Shown: one piece after another, positions 41,899-50,008 of the stretch
How the letters are laid out: every line of letters begins with the position of its first letter
Numbering within the stretch: the first letter of the stretch is position 1
Source: Fusibacter sp. 3D3
GTDB taxonomy: Bacteria; Bacillota; Clostridia; Peptostreptococcales; Acidaminobacteraceae
DNA length: 64,000 nucleotides
Assembly: GCF_001748365.1 (NCBI RefSeq)
Contig: NZ_BDHH01000012.1
Span: 85,892-149,891, forward strand
Direction of reading: 5' to 3'
Translations under genes and position numbers: made by a program
The notes under the pieces: generated by a model
Database searches by the model: none
What the model was told of the DNA's origin: nothing
Seen by the model: the letters and a program-made list of their open reading frames with translations, nothing else

Positions 41899-43161
41899 TT
41901 AAAGACTCTTAGAAGGCTTCCGAATGAAGATTGACATCATCGCTCCCATAATAGAAAGACAAGCCATGGCGATAAAAGCAGGGACGTAACCGCCAGTAAG
42001 GTCAAATGAGAGTCCGAATGGAATCGTCCCAAAGGCTGACCCGACAACAGTGAATACAGTGGCTGCCCCCCGAATACTGCCAAGATGCAATCTGCCAAAG
42101 TACTTCACCCAAATCACATTGATGGTTAAATTTTGAACATTTGAAATGAGGCCATAGATTAAAATAAAAATACAAGCCATCATAAAATTATGGACAAAGA
42201 GCATATAGATCAAATCAAGACCTATGAGGATAGAAGTAATGGTGAGAATATGCCTTGAACGGTATCTATCTATGACAGCGCTTGCCACAATGGGCATAAA
42301 AAATCCAGGAATTGCCACAAGTCCAATGACGATTGCCGTCATTGTGGGATCTACATTTTTAGTTTTCATAATAGAGAAAAAGTGAAACATCATGCCGGTA
42401 CTAATCAGTGGTGTCAACATTGAAATCGCACCAATGAACCAAAAAGATTTAGTTTTTATAGCTTCGTTAAGATGAAAAGATTCTTGGGCCATTTTTTTTA
42501 GCTCTGCATGAATCTCTTTTTGATCTTTTGCTTTCTGATTATCTTGAAGCAATCCGATATCTTCGGGTTTATTGATGATAAAAAAGGAGACAAGAGGTAC
42601 AAAGATAAATAGCAGAAGTACACTCCATCCGCGCCACGCTACTTGCCAGCTGTAATGAGTGATCATGAACGTGTTGATTGTAGGTGCAATCATGTTGCCA
42701 ATCATGTTACCGTAAGCCATTAGGCTGAGCGACAATGCACGATTTTTATCAAACCATTGAGGAATGAGTGCTCCAGGGACTAAAGTAAGAGAACCTTGAC
42801 CGAAAAATCTCAATAAAAAGAAGCCCACAAAGATCATTACAGTATTGACAATAAAGCTATTAAAAAGACATGCTATAGACAGCATTAATCCTGATATAAC
42901 TAACATACGCCTTTGACCAAAACGGTCAACAGCTTTTCCCATAAAAATGATTAGAGCACCAGATAAAAGGGTTGCAAAGGTGTAGAGTGTAGAAAGCATT
43001 GTTCTGGAATAGTCAAAATCCAATACATAGGAGTTGATGTATGCTGAAATGGAATAAGTTTGACCAGGAGAAGAGAAGAAGGTGCTCAGCGCTGACATGA
43101 GCAAAACAATCCAGCCATAATAAAAGTACTTGTTAATTTTTAGTGCAAATTTGTTTCTCAA
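41899..43161 (-). CDS. MFS transporter
   Basis: The 420-residue protein has 12 predicted spans and the MFS loop signature GKAVDRFGQRRMLVISG between helices 2 and 3. It resembles oxalate:formate antiporter-like or monocarboxylate MFS carriers, with a long central loop (about residues 195-230). The best start is TTG 43161, 7 bases after AGGAAGGAT; the longer frame up to 43203 lacks a site. The substrate is unknown, though a monocarboxylate would suit the neighbouring acyl-CoA genes. Confidence 0.85.
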   Translation of the reverse strand: MRNKFALKINKYFYYGWIVLLMSALSTFFSSPGQTYSISAYINSYVLDFDYSRTMLSTLYTFATLLSGALIIFMGKAVDRFGQRRMLVISGLMLSIACLFNSFIVNTVMIFVGFFLLRFFGQGSLTLVPGALIPQWFDKNRALSLSLMAYGNMIGNMIAPTINTFMITHYSWQVAWRGWSVLLLFIFVPLVSFFIINKPEDIGLLQDNQKAKDQKEIHAELKKMAQESFHLNEAIKTKSFWFIGAISMLTPLISTGMMFHFFSIMKTKNVDPTMTAIVIGLVAIPGFFMPIVASAVIDRYRSRHILTITSILIGLDLIYMLFVHNFMMACIFILIYGLISNVQNLTINVIWVKYFGRLHLGSIRGAATVFTVVGSAFGTIPFGLSFDLTGGYVPAFIAMACLSIMGAMMSIFIRKPSKSL

Positions 43162-43395
43162 ATTAAAATCCTTCCTAATTAAATATTGTATTGCAACATA
43201 CATTCTAACACATATTATTTTGATTTACTCGTATTTTTAAATTTTTTTTATTGATCAGATGTGAAAAATAACTTTAAAGAGCATCTCAAAGAAGAGTTGA
43301 CTTATAGGAGCCAAATCTTAAATAAAATCAATATATGCTTGAAAATTTCTTTAATGGATATAAACAAAATAGCATTGAAGAAAAGAGGTGACATC

Positions 43396-43881
43396 ATGAG
43401 ATTTTACGATTTTGAAGCGGTAACAATTGATGGCGAAAAGGTGAGTATGAAGGCCTATGAGGGGAAAATCGTGGTGGTAGTGAACACGGCGAGTAAATGT
43501 GGATTTACACCTCAATACCAAGAACTTGAAAAAATATACAAGCAATATGGTCCGGAAAAGATTGTGATCTTGGGGTTTCCGTGTGATCAATTTGCGCATC
43601 AGGAGCCAGGCTCTAATGCAGATATCAAAAACTTTTGCGAAATCAATTATGGTGTTACGTTTCCCTTGTTTGATAAAGTGGATGTCAAAGGCGATGATGC
43701 TCATCCGCTGTTTAAGTATCTTTCGAAGGAAAAAAGCTCGCTTTTGGGATCCGAAATCAAATGGAATTTCACTAAATTTTTGATTGATCCAAGTGGAAAT
43801 GTCGTTAAGCGATATGCGCCCTCAGCATCTCCAGAAAAAATGATTTCAGCAATTGAGAAGTTATTACAACCTAAAGTATAA
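43396..43881 (+). CDS. Glutathione peroxidase-family thiol peroxidase
   Basis: The 161-residue protein has the Gpx motifs VVNTASKCGFTPQY (peroxidatic Cys35, cysteine rather than selenocysteine), LGFPCDQFAHQEPG (Gln and the likely resolving cysteine) and IKWNFTKFLID (Trp, Asn). Bacterial Cys-Gpx usually uses thioredoxin to reduce peroxides. ATG 43396 follows AAGAGGTGACATC; the earlier GTG at 43261 has no site. It is followed by a bidirectional terminator and lies beside an FNR-like regulator and ric/fprA, a stress-defence neighbourhood. Confidence 0.92.
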   Translation: MRFYDFEAVTIDGEKVSMKAYEGKIVVVVNTASKCGFTPQYQELEKIYKQYGPEKIVILGFPCDQFAHQEPGSNADIKNFCEINYGVTFPLFDKVDVKGDDAHPLFKYLSKEKSSLLGSEIKWNFTKFLIDPSGNVVKRYAPSASPEKMISAIEKLLQPKV

Positions 43882-43942
43882 AACAATCCATCTATTATTA
43901 AGGATTAATGTGATCCTGACAATAGATGGATTGTTTTATGCC
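43880..43942. terminator. Bidirectional terminator
   Basis: AAACAATCCATCTATT (43881-43896) pairs with AATAGATGGATTGTTTT (43921-43937), with an inner AGGAT/ATCCT stem. It serves the convergent gpx and Crp/Fnr genes. Confidence 0.88.
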
Positions 43943-43961
43943 AGTTTGAGTGGGTTGTTCC

Positions 43962-44678
43962 TTAGAGATCAAAATAGTCATTTGACTTGATCATTATGGT
44001 TTTTTGATCTATAAAATCAATAAGGCCATTTGCGTTTAGACTAGAGAGTTTACGGCTAATGGTTTCTCTAGTGACACCTACAAAATTTGCCATGTCTTCA
44101 CGTGTTAAAGCAAGTGTCAAAACGATGCCTTCTGGCGTGATTTTTCCGCTTTGTTTACAGAGCCTTTGAATCAAAAATTTTAAGCGCACATCTGCATCAG
44201 ATGAAGAAATTGCCGTAACGAGGTTTTCTAAAGAAGTAATTTTTTCATGGGCAGACTCGAGAATCGAAAACATCATTTCAGGATTTTCTTTTAAATAAGA
44301 GTCAAAGCGGTCTTTTGGGATCGTACAGAGATGACAGGGTTTAATAGTGATTAAGTTATAAGGTGCAGTTTCACGTTTTAAGAGTGAGAGTTCACCAATG
44401 CTATCGCCTTCGTTTAGAATGTACAGAATTTGCTCTTTGCCATCTTCACCGAATGTACTCGCCTTTAGTCCCCCAGAGTTAATAATGTATAAGCGTTCAA
44501 AAGTATCGCCTTGATTCAAGACGACATCTCCTTTTTTATAATGCTTGCGCTCTATTAAAGTCAATAGGGTTTGCAACTGCAGATCATCCATATTAGAAAA
44601 TAAGGATACTTTTCTTGCGCATAATTTATGACCACAAGTGGCACATCCATTTTGAGGTACAATTTTAAAGGGTGTCAT
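43962..44678 (-). CDS. Crp/Fnr-family regulator with cysteine motif (second FNR-like)
   Basis: The 238-residue protein begins with GCATCGHKLC (Cys12, Cys15, Cys20), followed by a cNMP-like roll (GDVVLNQGDTFERLYIINSGG, EGDSIGELSLL) and a Crp HTH (LTREDMANFVGVTRETISRKLSSLNANGLI). The CX2CGX3C pattern is shared with the pfl-linked regulator (18416-19138). The position next to gpx, ric and fprA suggests an NO- or redox-sensing regulator of that set, likely acting at 44892-44907. ATG 44678 has GGAGC 7 bases upstream. Confidence 0.86.
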   Translation of the reverse strand: MTPFKIVPQNGCATCGHKLCARKVSLFSNMDDLQLQTLLTLIERKHYKKGDVVLNQGDTFERLYIINSGGLKASTFGEDGKEQILYILNEGDSIGELSLLKRETAPYNLITIKPCHLCTIPKDRFDSYLKENPEMMFSILESAHEKITSLENLVTAISSSDADVRLKFLIQRLCKQSGKITPEGIVLTLALTREDMANFVGVTRETISRKLSSLNANGLIDFIDQKTIMIKSNDYFDL

Positions 44679-44724
44679 ATCCAGCTCCTTTCGATGCAAT
44701 AGGTTCTTTATAATTATATCATGT

Positions 44725-44840
44725 TTAAGGTGTCAAATCTAAAAGTTGAGCATCCCACTACCATATGATGTCGTTTACGGGGAGTACGCAATACAGCATA
44801 GGATAGAGGGGGGATGCGAAACTGACTTTTGACACCCTAA
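44725..44840. mobile_element. MITE-like element, copy 2 (TA-flanked)
   Basis: TTAAGGTGTCAAA (44725-44737) and TTTTGACACCCTAA (44827-44840) are terminal inverted repeats with one mismatch over 13 bases. The 116-base interior shares ATGATGTCGTTTACGGGGAG and adjoining sequence with copy 1 at 9888-10011. TA at both edges indicates a Tc1/IS630-like target duplication. It sits between divergent promoters, 50 bases before the CRP/FNR-type box of ric. Confidence 0.78.
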
Positions 44841-44891
44841 CCATCATTTGCGTCCGCTTAAACTTTAAAAATATAATCAAAGTTTTAAAAG

Positions 44892-44934
44892 TGTGAGGTC
44901 AATCACAGGTTTAAAAAGAGAGAAGGCGTATAGT
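44892..44934 (+). promoter_or_regulatory. CRP/FNR-type box and -10 of the ric promoter
   Basis: TGTGAGGTCAATCACA (44892-44907) is a perfect TGTGA-N6-TCACA dyad. TATAGT (44929-44934) is the likely -10, giving a dyad centre at about -41.5, the class II position. The divergent cysteine-bearing Crp/Fnr protein is the obvious candidate activator. Confidence 0.75.
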
Positions 44935-44989
44935 AAAGACAAGAACAGCAGAAAATAAGAGCAAGATTATAAAAATTTAGGAGGCGCAT

Positions 44990-45661
44990 ATGAAAACTTT
45001 TAATTATGAACAAACCATTGGAGATAGTGTTACACATTACCCGCAGTTGGTGAAAGTCTATATGAAGTATCATGTAGATTTTTGTTGTGGGGGTCATCGA
45101 ACTGTTAAAGAAGCCATTGAAACAGATTGTGGTCGTATCAGTGAAAAGATAAATACTGAACTTTTGAATACGCTTGATCAGTTTGAAAAAGAAGATCAAC
45201 TCATGATGGGTGAGCTCAGTAGCGAGGCTTTGATTAATAGAATTGTGACCATGCATCATGCTTATCTTCGTGAAGAATTGCCTTTAATATCAGAGTTGCT
45301 CTTCAAGCTATTAAACGTGCATGGAGAGAGACACCCAGAATTGTATGAAATTCACAAGACGTTTGGGCAGTTAAAGATGGCACTTGAAGCACATTTAGTG
45401 AAAGAAGAAGTGAAACTATTTCCTAAGATCATTTCAGAAGATACTGATGTAAAAGCATTGATACTGGAACTTGAAGCAGAACACGATGGTGCTGGAGAGG
45501 CACTTCACAAATTGACAGATTTGACAGATCATTTTACATTACCCGAGAATGCCTGTACAACTTATGCACTTACTTATGAAAAATTAAAAGCTTTAGTGGC
45601 AGATATGTATATGCACGTGCACGTTGAAAATAATATCCTTTTTAAAAGGCTGACAGATTAA
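44990..45661 (+). CDS. ric: Iron-sulfur cluster repair di-iron protein
   Basis: The 223-residue ScdA/YtfE/Ric-type protein has an N-terminal ScdA domain (QTIGDSVTHYPQLVKVYMKYHVDFCCGGHRTVKEA) and a hemerythrin-like four-helix bundle with di-iron ligands in TMHHAYLREELP, ALEAHLVKEEVKLFP, AEHDGAGEAL and MYMHVHVENNILF. It helps restore iron-sulfur clusters damaged by NO or peroxide. RBS AGGAGGCG before ATG 44990. The flavodiiron gene follows 136 bases later on the same strand. Confidence 0.93.
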   Translation: MKTFNYEQTIGDSVTHYPQLVKVYMKYHVDFCCGGHRTVKEAIETDCGRISEKINTELLNTLDQFEKEDQLMMGELSSEALINRIVTMHHAYLREELPLISELLFKLLNVHGERHPELYEIHKTFGQLKMALEAHLVKEEVKLFPKIISEDTDVKALILELEAEHDGAGEALHKLTDLTDHFTLPENACTTYALTYEKLKALVADMYMHVHVENNILFKRLTD

Positions 45662-45690
45662 AAAGCACATTAAAAAGCAGATTGAAGAGG

Positions 45691-45780
45691 GCCTCTATTA
45701 TTAAGTGCTTAGAGGCTATGCTATTGAGGTATGAATATACTGAGGTATGAATATACTGAGGTATGAATATACTGAGGTAT
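45691..45780 (+). repeat. Hairpin and 3.5 tandem 16-base units between ric and fprA
   Basis: GCCTCTA (45691-45697) pairs with TAGAGGC (45710-45716). Then TGAGGTATGAATATAC is repeated three times exactly (45725-45772), plus a half unit to 45780, ending 16 bases before the fprA start. The repeats supply several AGG-like sites and TATAC boxes and could change expression by slippage. Confidence 0.85.
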
Positions 45781-45796
45781 TGAGAGGAGAAAGTGT

Positions 45797-46981
45797 ATGT
45801 TTAAAATAAATGAAAAAATAACTTGGGTGGGTAAAATTGACTGGGAACTTAAAAAATTTCATGGCGAAGAGTACTCCACGCATAGAGGGTCGTCATACAA
45901 TTCGTATTTGATTCAAGATGAAAAAGTCGCTTTAATCGACACGGTTTGGATGCCTTTTTCAAAAGAATATGTCAGTCATTTAGAATCCGTAATCGACCTT
46001 AATAAAATTGATTACATCATAGCCAATCATGCAGAGGTTGATCATAGTGGTGCTCTGCCAGAGCTCATGAAACTCATTCCCAATACGCCGATTTACTGCA
46101 CTAAAAATGGTGTTAAATCTTTAAAAGGTCATTATCATCAAGATTGGAATTTCGTTGAAGTTAAGACAGGGGACACCTTGGATTTAGGTTCAGGAAAACT
46201 GGTTTTTATTGAAGCCCCGATGCTCCACTGGCCAGATAGTATGTTTTCATATTATACAGCGGATTCGATTTTATTTAGCAACGACGCTTTTGGTCAACAT
46301 TATGCTTCTGAGTTTATGTATAATGATTTAGTGGATCAAGGAGAACTCTATCAAGAGGCGCTTAAATACTACGCTAATATTTTAACGCCATTTAGCCCAC
46401 TTGTGATTAAAAAGATTCATGAGATCCTTGGGTTAAATGTCCCTGTGAGCATGATTTGTACCTCTCATGGTGTCATTTGGCGGGATAATCCAACGCAGAT
46501 TGTAGAACAATATCTGAAATGGGCGGACAATTATCAAGAGCATCAAGTGACGATACTCTACGATACCATGTGGAATGCCACTCGAACCATGGCTGAAGGC
46601 ATAGCAGCGGGCATTAAGGCAGTTGATCCGACTTTAAATATCAAACTTTTCAATGTGAGCAAAGCAGATAAAAATGACGTGATTGCTGAAGTCTTCAAAG
46701 CAAAACTCATTGTGGCAGGGTCATCTACGATCAACAAGGGAATATTATCAGCAATGGCTTCAACCCTTGAAATCATAAAAGGGCTAAAATTTAAGAATAA
46801 AAAAGCAGCTGGATTTGGGAGTTATGGCTGGAGTGGAGAATCCCCTAAAATTATGACTGAAGAACTCAAAAAATGTGGATTTGAAATATTAGAAGAGGGT
46901 CTAAGCATTCTGTGGAAGCCCGATGAAGACGCGATTAAGAGTTGTGAATCTTTTGGGAAATCATTGGCTGAAAAATTATAA
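45797..46981 (+). CDS. fprA: Flavodiiron protein (FprA-type)
   Basis: The 394-residue A-type flavoprotein has an N-terminal MBL-fold di-iron domain with ligand motif NHAEVDHSG and later LLW-like HWPDSMFSY, FSNDAFGQH and CTSHGVIW. A C-terminal flavodoxin domain follows (VTILYDTMWNATRTMAEGIAAG, AGSSTINKGIL). It reduces NO to N2O or O2 to water using reduced rubredoxin or F420-like donors. No rubredoxin domain is fused. RBS GAGAGGAGAAAG before ATG 45797. With ric it forms an NO/O2 defence pair. Confidence 0.94.
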   Translation: MFKINEKITWVGKIDWELKKFHGEEYSTHRGSSYNSYLIQDEKVALIDTVWMPFSKEYVSHLESVIDLNKIDYIIANHAEVDHSGALPELMKLIPNTPIYCTKNGVKSLKGHYHQDWNFVEVKTGDTLDLGSGKLVFIEAPMLHWPDSMFSYYTADSILFSNDAFGQHYASEFMYNDLVDQGELYQEALKYYANILTPFSPLVIKKIHEILGLNVPVSMICTSHGVIWRDNPTQIVEQYLKWADNYQEHQVTILYDTMWNATRTMAEGIAAGIKAVDPTLNIKLFNVSKADKNDVIAEVFKAKLIVAGSSTINKGILSAMASTLEIIKGLKFKNKKAAGFGSYGWSGESPKIMTEELKKCGFEILEEGLSILWKPDEDAIKSCESFGKSLAEKL

Positions 46982-46993
46982 TTGTTTTTTCTC

Positions 46994-47290
46994 TTGACGG
47001 TATAAAGATATAAAATTATGATGAGAGTGTATATAAGAAGAACTGAAAGGTGGTATGCCATCCGGCTTTGCTTGATGCTTAATAATCGAAAAGTGTAAGA
47101 AGAGCATGGAGATGAACGCAAAAATCTTAAACTCAATAGAAGTGGAACGACCGTGGTCTATTAAACATTAGACTGGGTTGATTTGTGATTCCATTTTTAT
47201 TCAGAAAGATTTTGAGTTTAGATCTCCAGCTTTAGGCATAGAATAAATTGCTGAGGCGTTATAGATCTAATCTATAGCGCTTTTTTAATT
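46994..47290 (+). ncRNA. Orphan leader or small RNA with its own promoter and terminator
   Basis: TTGACG (46994-46999), 17 bases, TATGAT (47017-47022) form a promoter. A strong terminator, GCGTTATAGAT (47256-47266) with ATCTATAGCGC (47270-47280) plus TTTTTT, ends the transcript before the methyltransferase gene. The roughly 255-base RNA has no good ORF. Either it is a stand-alone sRNA, or a riboswitch-like attenuator controlling the gene at 47326. I could not match a known class. Confidence 0.5.
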
Positions 47291-47325
47291 AGGCCTCCAT
47301 AGAGAGGCTGAGAAAGGCATTTGCA

Positions 47326-48195
47326 ATGTTAGATAAAAAGAATATTACAAAAGAAAGCATCACCTTTGAAGCTCTGGCTTCTAAATTAAATAGGCCAAAA
47401 CTTTATGAAGAGGGTGATCTGCATATTTGGAAAGACGCACATATATCGATGGGCATGTTAGAAGCTCATTTGTCAAAATCAACGGATGCGGCAAGTCGAA
47501 ATGATGATTTTATGGATGCCTCTGTGGACTGGATTATTCAAATTGCACCTGTGACTGCTTTCCCAAAGTTACTCGATTTAGGTTGTGGACCAGGCCTTTA
47601 TTCAGAGCGTTTCAGAAAAAAAGGATATGAGGTCACTGGCGTAGATTTTTCAGAGCGTTCTATTCAGTATGCACGTGAACAGAGTGTTATAAAAGGGTTA
47701 GAGATTGATTATCTGTGTGCGGATTATTTATATGTGAATATAGAGGCGCAATTTGATGTCATTACACTGATTTATTGTGATTTTGGCGCTTTAAAAGTAG
47801 AGGCGCAGCTTAAATTGCTTGATAATATCGACAGATGGCTCAAACCAGGGGGCAAGCTCATCTTTGATGTTTTGACGAAACATCAATTTGAAGATCAAGG
47901 TGATACCGCTGTTTGGCATTTACAAGAGAAATCAGGTTATTGGAAACCAAATCCTTATATTTGTATGGCGCAACAGTTTGATTATGAGGGAGATATCAAA
48001 CTCTTTCAGTATCTTGTGATGGATGCACATGAAAAAATGAGCTTGGCGAGGGTCTGGACGCATTATTTTTCAAAAGGAAGTATTAGAGAACGGCTTGGTG
48101 CATTTGCCTATAACCAAATGGACTTTTATTCAGATGTTGCAGGGAAGCCGTTTGAAGAAACTTCTAAGACCATGTGTATGGTGATCGAAAAATAA
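47326..48195 (+). CDS. Class I SAM-dependent methyltransferase
   Basis: The 289-residue protein has motif I LLDLGCGPGLYSERF (about residues 84-98), the acidic strand VTGVDFSERSIQYAR and motif IV-like FDVITLIYCDFGAL, followed by LKPGGKLIFDVLT. The N-terminal extension of about 60 residues and the C-terminal beta region suggest a small-molecule methyltransferase; the substrate is unknown. ATG 47326 follows GAGAAAGGC. It is separated from the upstream RNA terminator by only 36 bases, so attenuation could set its expression. Confidence 0.84.
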   Translation: MLDKKNITKESITFEALASKLNRPKLYEEGDLHIWKDAHISMGMLEAHLSKSTDAASRNDDFMDASVDWIIQIAPVTAFPKLLDLGCGPGLYSERFRKKGYEVTGVDFSERSIQYAREQSVIKGLEIDYLCADYLYVNIEAQFDVITLIYCDFGALKVEAQLKLLDNIDRWLKPGGKLIFDVLTKHQFEDQGDTAVWHLQEKSGYWKPNPYICMAQQFDYEGDIKLFQYLVMDAHEKMSLARVWTHYFSKGSIRERLGAFAYNQMDFYSDVAGKPFEETSKTMCMVIEK

Positions 48196-48353
48196 TTAAA
48201 TTTTTTAGAAGAGCGAAACGGATTATAAGAAAGTCATTTATCTTACAAAAAAAATGTAAGCCAGATGACAAAAAAACGATGAGATGATAACAGCTTTTTT
48301 TCACAAATTACAATAAAGTAATAATAACCGCAGGGGAAAAGGAGGAACGTTTT

Positions 48354-49037
48354 ATGTTAAAGCTCATCGGCATTTTAATTATTGTTATTGGTTTTATTAA
48401 GAAGTATGATACTTTGGCTGTGGTCATCACAGCAGGTATTGCAACTGGTCTTGTTGGGGGAATGGATTTGATGCAAATCTTCGATGTGATTGGCACCTCA
48501 TTTGTTAAGACGAGATATATGTCACTCTTTTTGCTGACATTACCAGTTATTGGAATACTGGAGCGTTACGGTTTAAGGGAGCAAGCGGCGAATTTAATTT
48601 CTTCTATGAAGAAAGTGACAGCAGGTAGTGTGCTCTCGATCTACACATTGATTCGGTTAATCGCAGGCGCGCTTTCAGTGCGATTAGGAGGTCATGTACA
48701 ATTTATCAGACCACTGATTAATCCAATGGCATTTGGTGCTGCCCAAAATAACAATCCAATGGTAGGTGAAGCTGAAGAGGAAATTATTAAAGGGCATGCA
48801 GCAGCATCAGAGAACTACGGCAACTTCTTTGGACAAAATCTATTTGTTGCATCAGCAGGTGTATTGCTTATCGTGGGGACTTTAGAAGAACTGGGAACCA
48901 CAGCAAATCCGCTTGATGTTGCCAAAGCTTCTATTCCAATTGCAATCATTGCTTTTATTTATTCGGGCATCTCTTATTGGAAATTGGATCAAAAGTTATC
49001 TGCTAAGTCTAAACCTGTTTCAGAGAAGGGAGTGTGA
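48354..49037 (+). CDS. DUF969 membrane protein (putative transporter subunit)
   Basis: The 227-residue protein with about six hydrophobic segments matches DUF969 (LIGILIIVIGFIKKYDTLAVV, GIATGLVGGMDLMQIFDVIG, LSVRLGGHVQFIRPLINPMA). DUF969 and DUF979 always occur together and look like halves of one permease. RBS AAAGGAGGAACG before ATG 48354. Here they precede pyroglutamyl peptidase, so 5-oxoproline or pyroglutamyl-peptide transport is an attractive inference. Confidence 0.85.
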   Translation: MLKLIGILIIVIGFIKKYDTLAVVITAGIATGLVGGMDLMQIFDVIGTSFVKTRYMSLFLLTLPVIGILERYGLREQAANLISSMKKVTAGSVLSIYTLIRLIAGALSVRLGGHVQFIRPLINPMAFGAAQNNNPMVGEAEEEIIKGHAAASENYGNFFGQNLFVASAGVLLIVGTLEELGTTANPLDVAKASIPIAIIAFIYSGISYWKLDQKLSAKSKPVSEKGV

Positions 49038-49960
49038 TGGTCATGAAAGATATGTTGCTTGAAATTATGTACGTCCTCTGTGGACTTGTTGCAATTGTAA
49101 CAGCTGTTTATGCAATTAATGATAAGGCACATCCTTCTGCAAAAATTACGGCATTATTTTGGACGCTTTTAGGAATCGTATTTATCTTTGGACAGTATAT
49201 GCCAGGGTACATTTCAGGTATAATATTAGTGGTTATGGCGCTCCTTGCGGCGACTAAAAAAGTCACTTTTGGTTCGCTTAAGAATTCAGAAGAACAGTTT
49301 AGACAAGAAAAAGCCAAGACGATTCAGAATAAACTTTTTATTCCAGCACTGGCGATTGGTGTGGTGGCTTTTTTAGTTGCACAGTTTGTGCCCTCATTGG
49401 GAGCGCTTGTGGGACTTGGAATCGCAGCATTTATCGCCACTATTTTAGGGGTTATTTTCACGAAAGCGACGGTATCCGAGTTAAGTTATGATGGGAGTAG
49501 ATTGTTACAGCAGGTAGGCCCATCCAGTATTTTACCACAACTTTTAGCAGCACTGGGTGCACTCTTCACAGCAGCAGGCGTTGGAGAAGTGATTTCAGGC
49601 GGTATTGGCAGTGTAATTACAGATGATAGTAAATTACTTGCAGTTGTTGCATATTGTGCAGGGATGATGATCTTTACAATGATCATGGGCAATGCGTTTG
49701 CGGCATTTGCAGTTATCACAGCGGGTATTGGTGTACCGTTTGTCATGTCCCAAGGGGCAGATCCTGCAATTGCAGGTGCACTTGCACTGACTGCGGGGTA
49801 CTGTGGCACACTGCTTACGCCTATGGCAGCGAATTTTAATATTGTTCCAGCCGCAGTGCTTGAAACGAAGAATCCTTACAGAGTTATCATTGCACAAGCA
49901 CCAATAGCGTTATCACTTTGGGTAACACATGTGGCACTTATGTATTTTCTAGCATTCTAG
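49037..49960 (+). CDS. DUF979 membrane protein (putative transporter subunit)
   Basis: The 307-residue protein with about eight spans matches DUF979 (VGPSSILPQLLAALGALFTA, AGVGEVISGGIGSVITDDSK, MAANFNIVPAAVLETKNPY). The start ATG 49037 shares a base with the DUF969 stop (TGATG), a sign of tight translational coupling. With DUF969 it should form a two-component permease. pcp follows after 48 bases. Confidence 0.86.
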   Translation: MVMKDMLLEIMYVLCGLVAIVTAVYAINDKAHPSAKITALFWTLLGIVFIFGQYMPGYISGIILVVMALLAATKKVTFGSLKNSEEQFRQEKAKTIQNKLFIPALAIGVVAFLVAQFVPSLGALVGLGIAAFIATILGVIFTKATVSELSYDGSRLLQQVGPSSILPQLLAALGALFTAAGVGEVISGGIGSVITDDSKLLAVVAYCAGMMIFTMIMGNAFAAFAVITAGIGVPFVMSQGADPAIAGALALTAGYCGTLLTPMAANFNIVPAAVLETKNPYRVIIAQAPIALSLWVTHVALMYFLAF

Positions 49961-50008
49961 AGATTAATGACACCGTAAATTAGACATCATTTCAGAAAGG
50001 ACTTAAAA

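Noticed and set aside
45725-45780. Possible CRISPR-like direct repeats
   Set aside because: The units are contiguous 16-base tandem copies without spacers, and no cas gene is present.
47046-47066. GGTGGTATGCCATCC resembling a T-box antiterminator (GGTGGNACCGCG)
   Set aside because: The T-box element must lie just before the terminator, but here it is about 190 bases upstream, lacks ACCGCG and the following gene is not a tRNA synthetase or amino-acid gene.
48240-48270. CTTACA-N7-TGTAAG dyad before DUF969, compared with the sigma-54 activator site
   Set aside because: The arms have the opposite polarity (TACA/TGTA inverted order) to TGTAAC/GTTACA, and no -24/-12 promoter follows.
49634-49897. 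A cysteine-rich 87-codon minus-strand frame
   Set aside because: It is antisense to DUF979 and its cysteines derive from codons of small hydrophobic residues on the other strand; no start signals.
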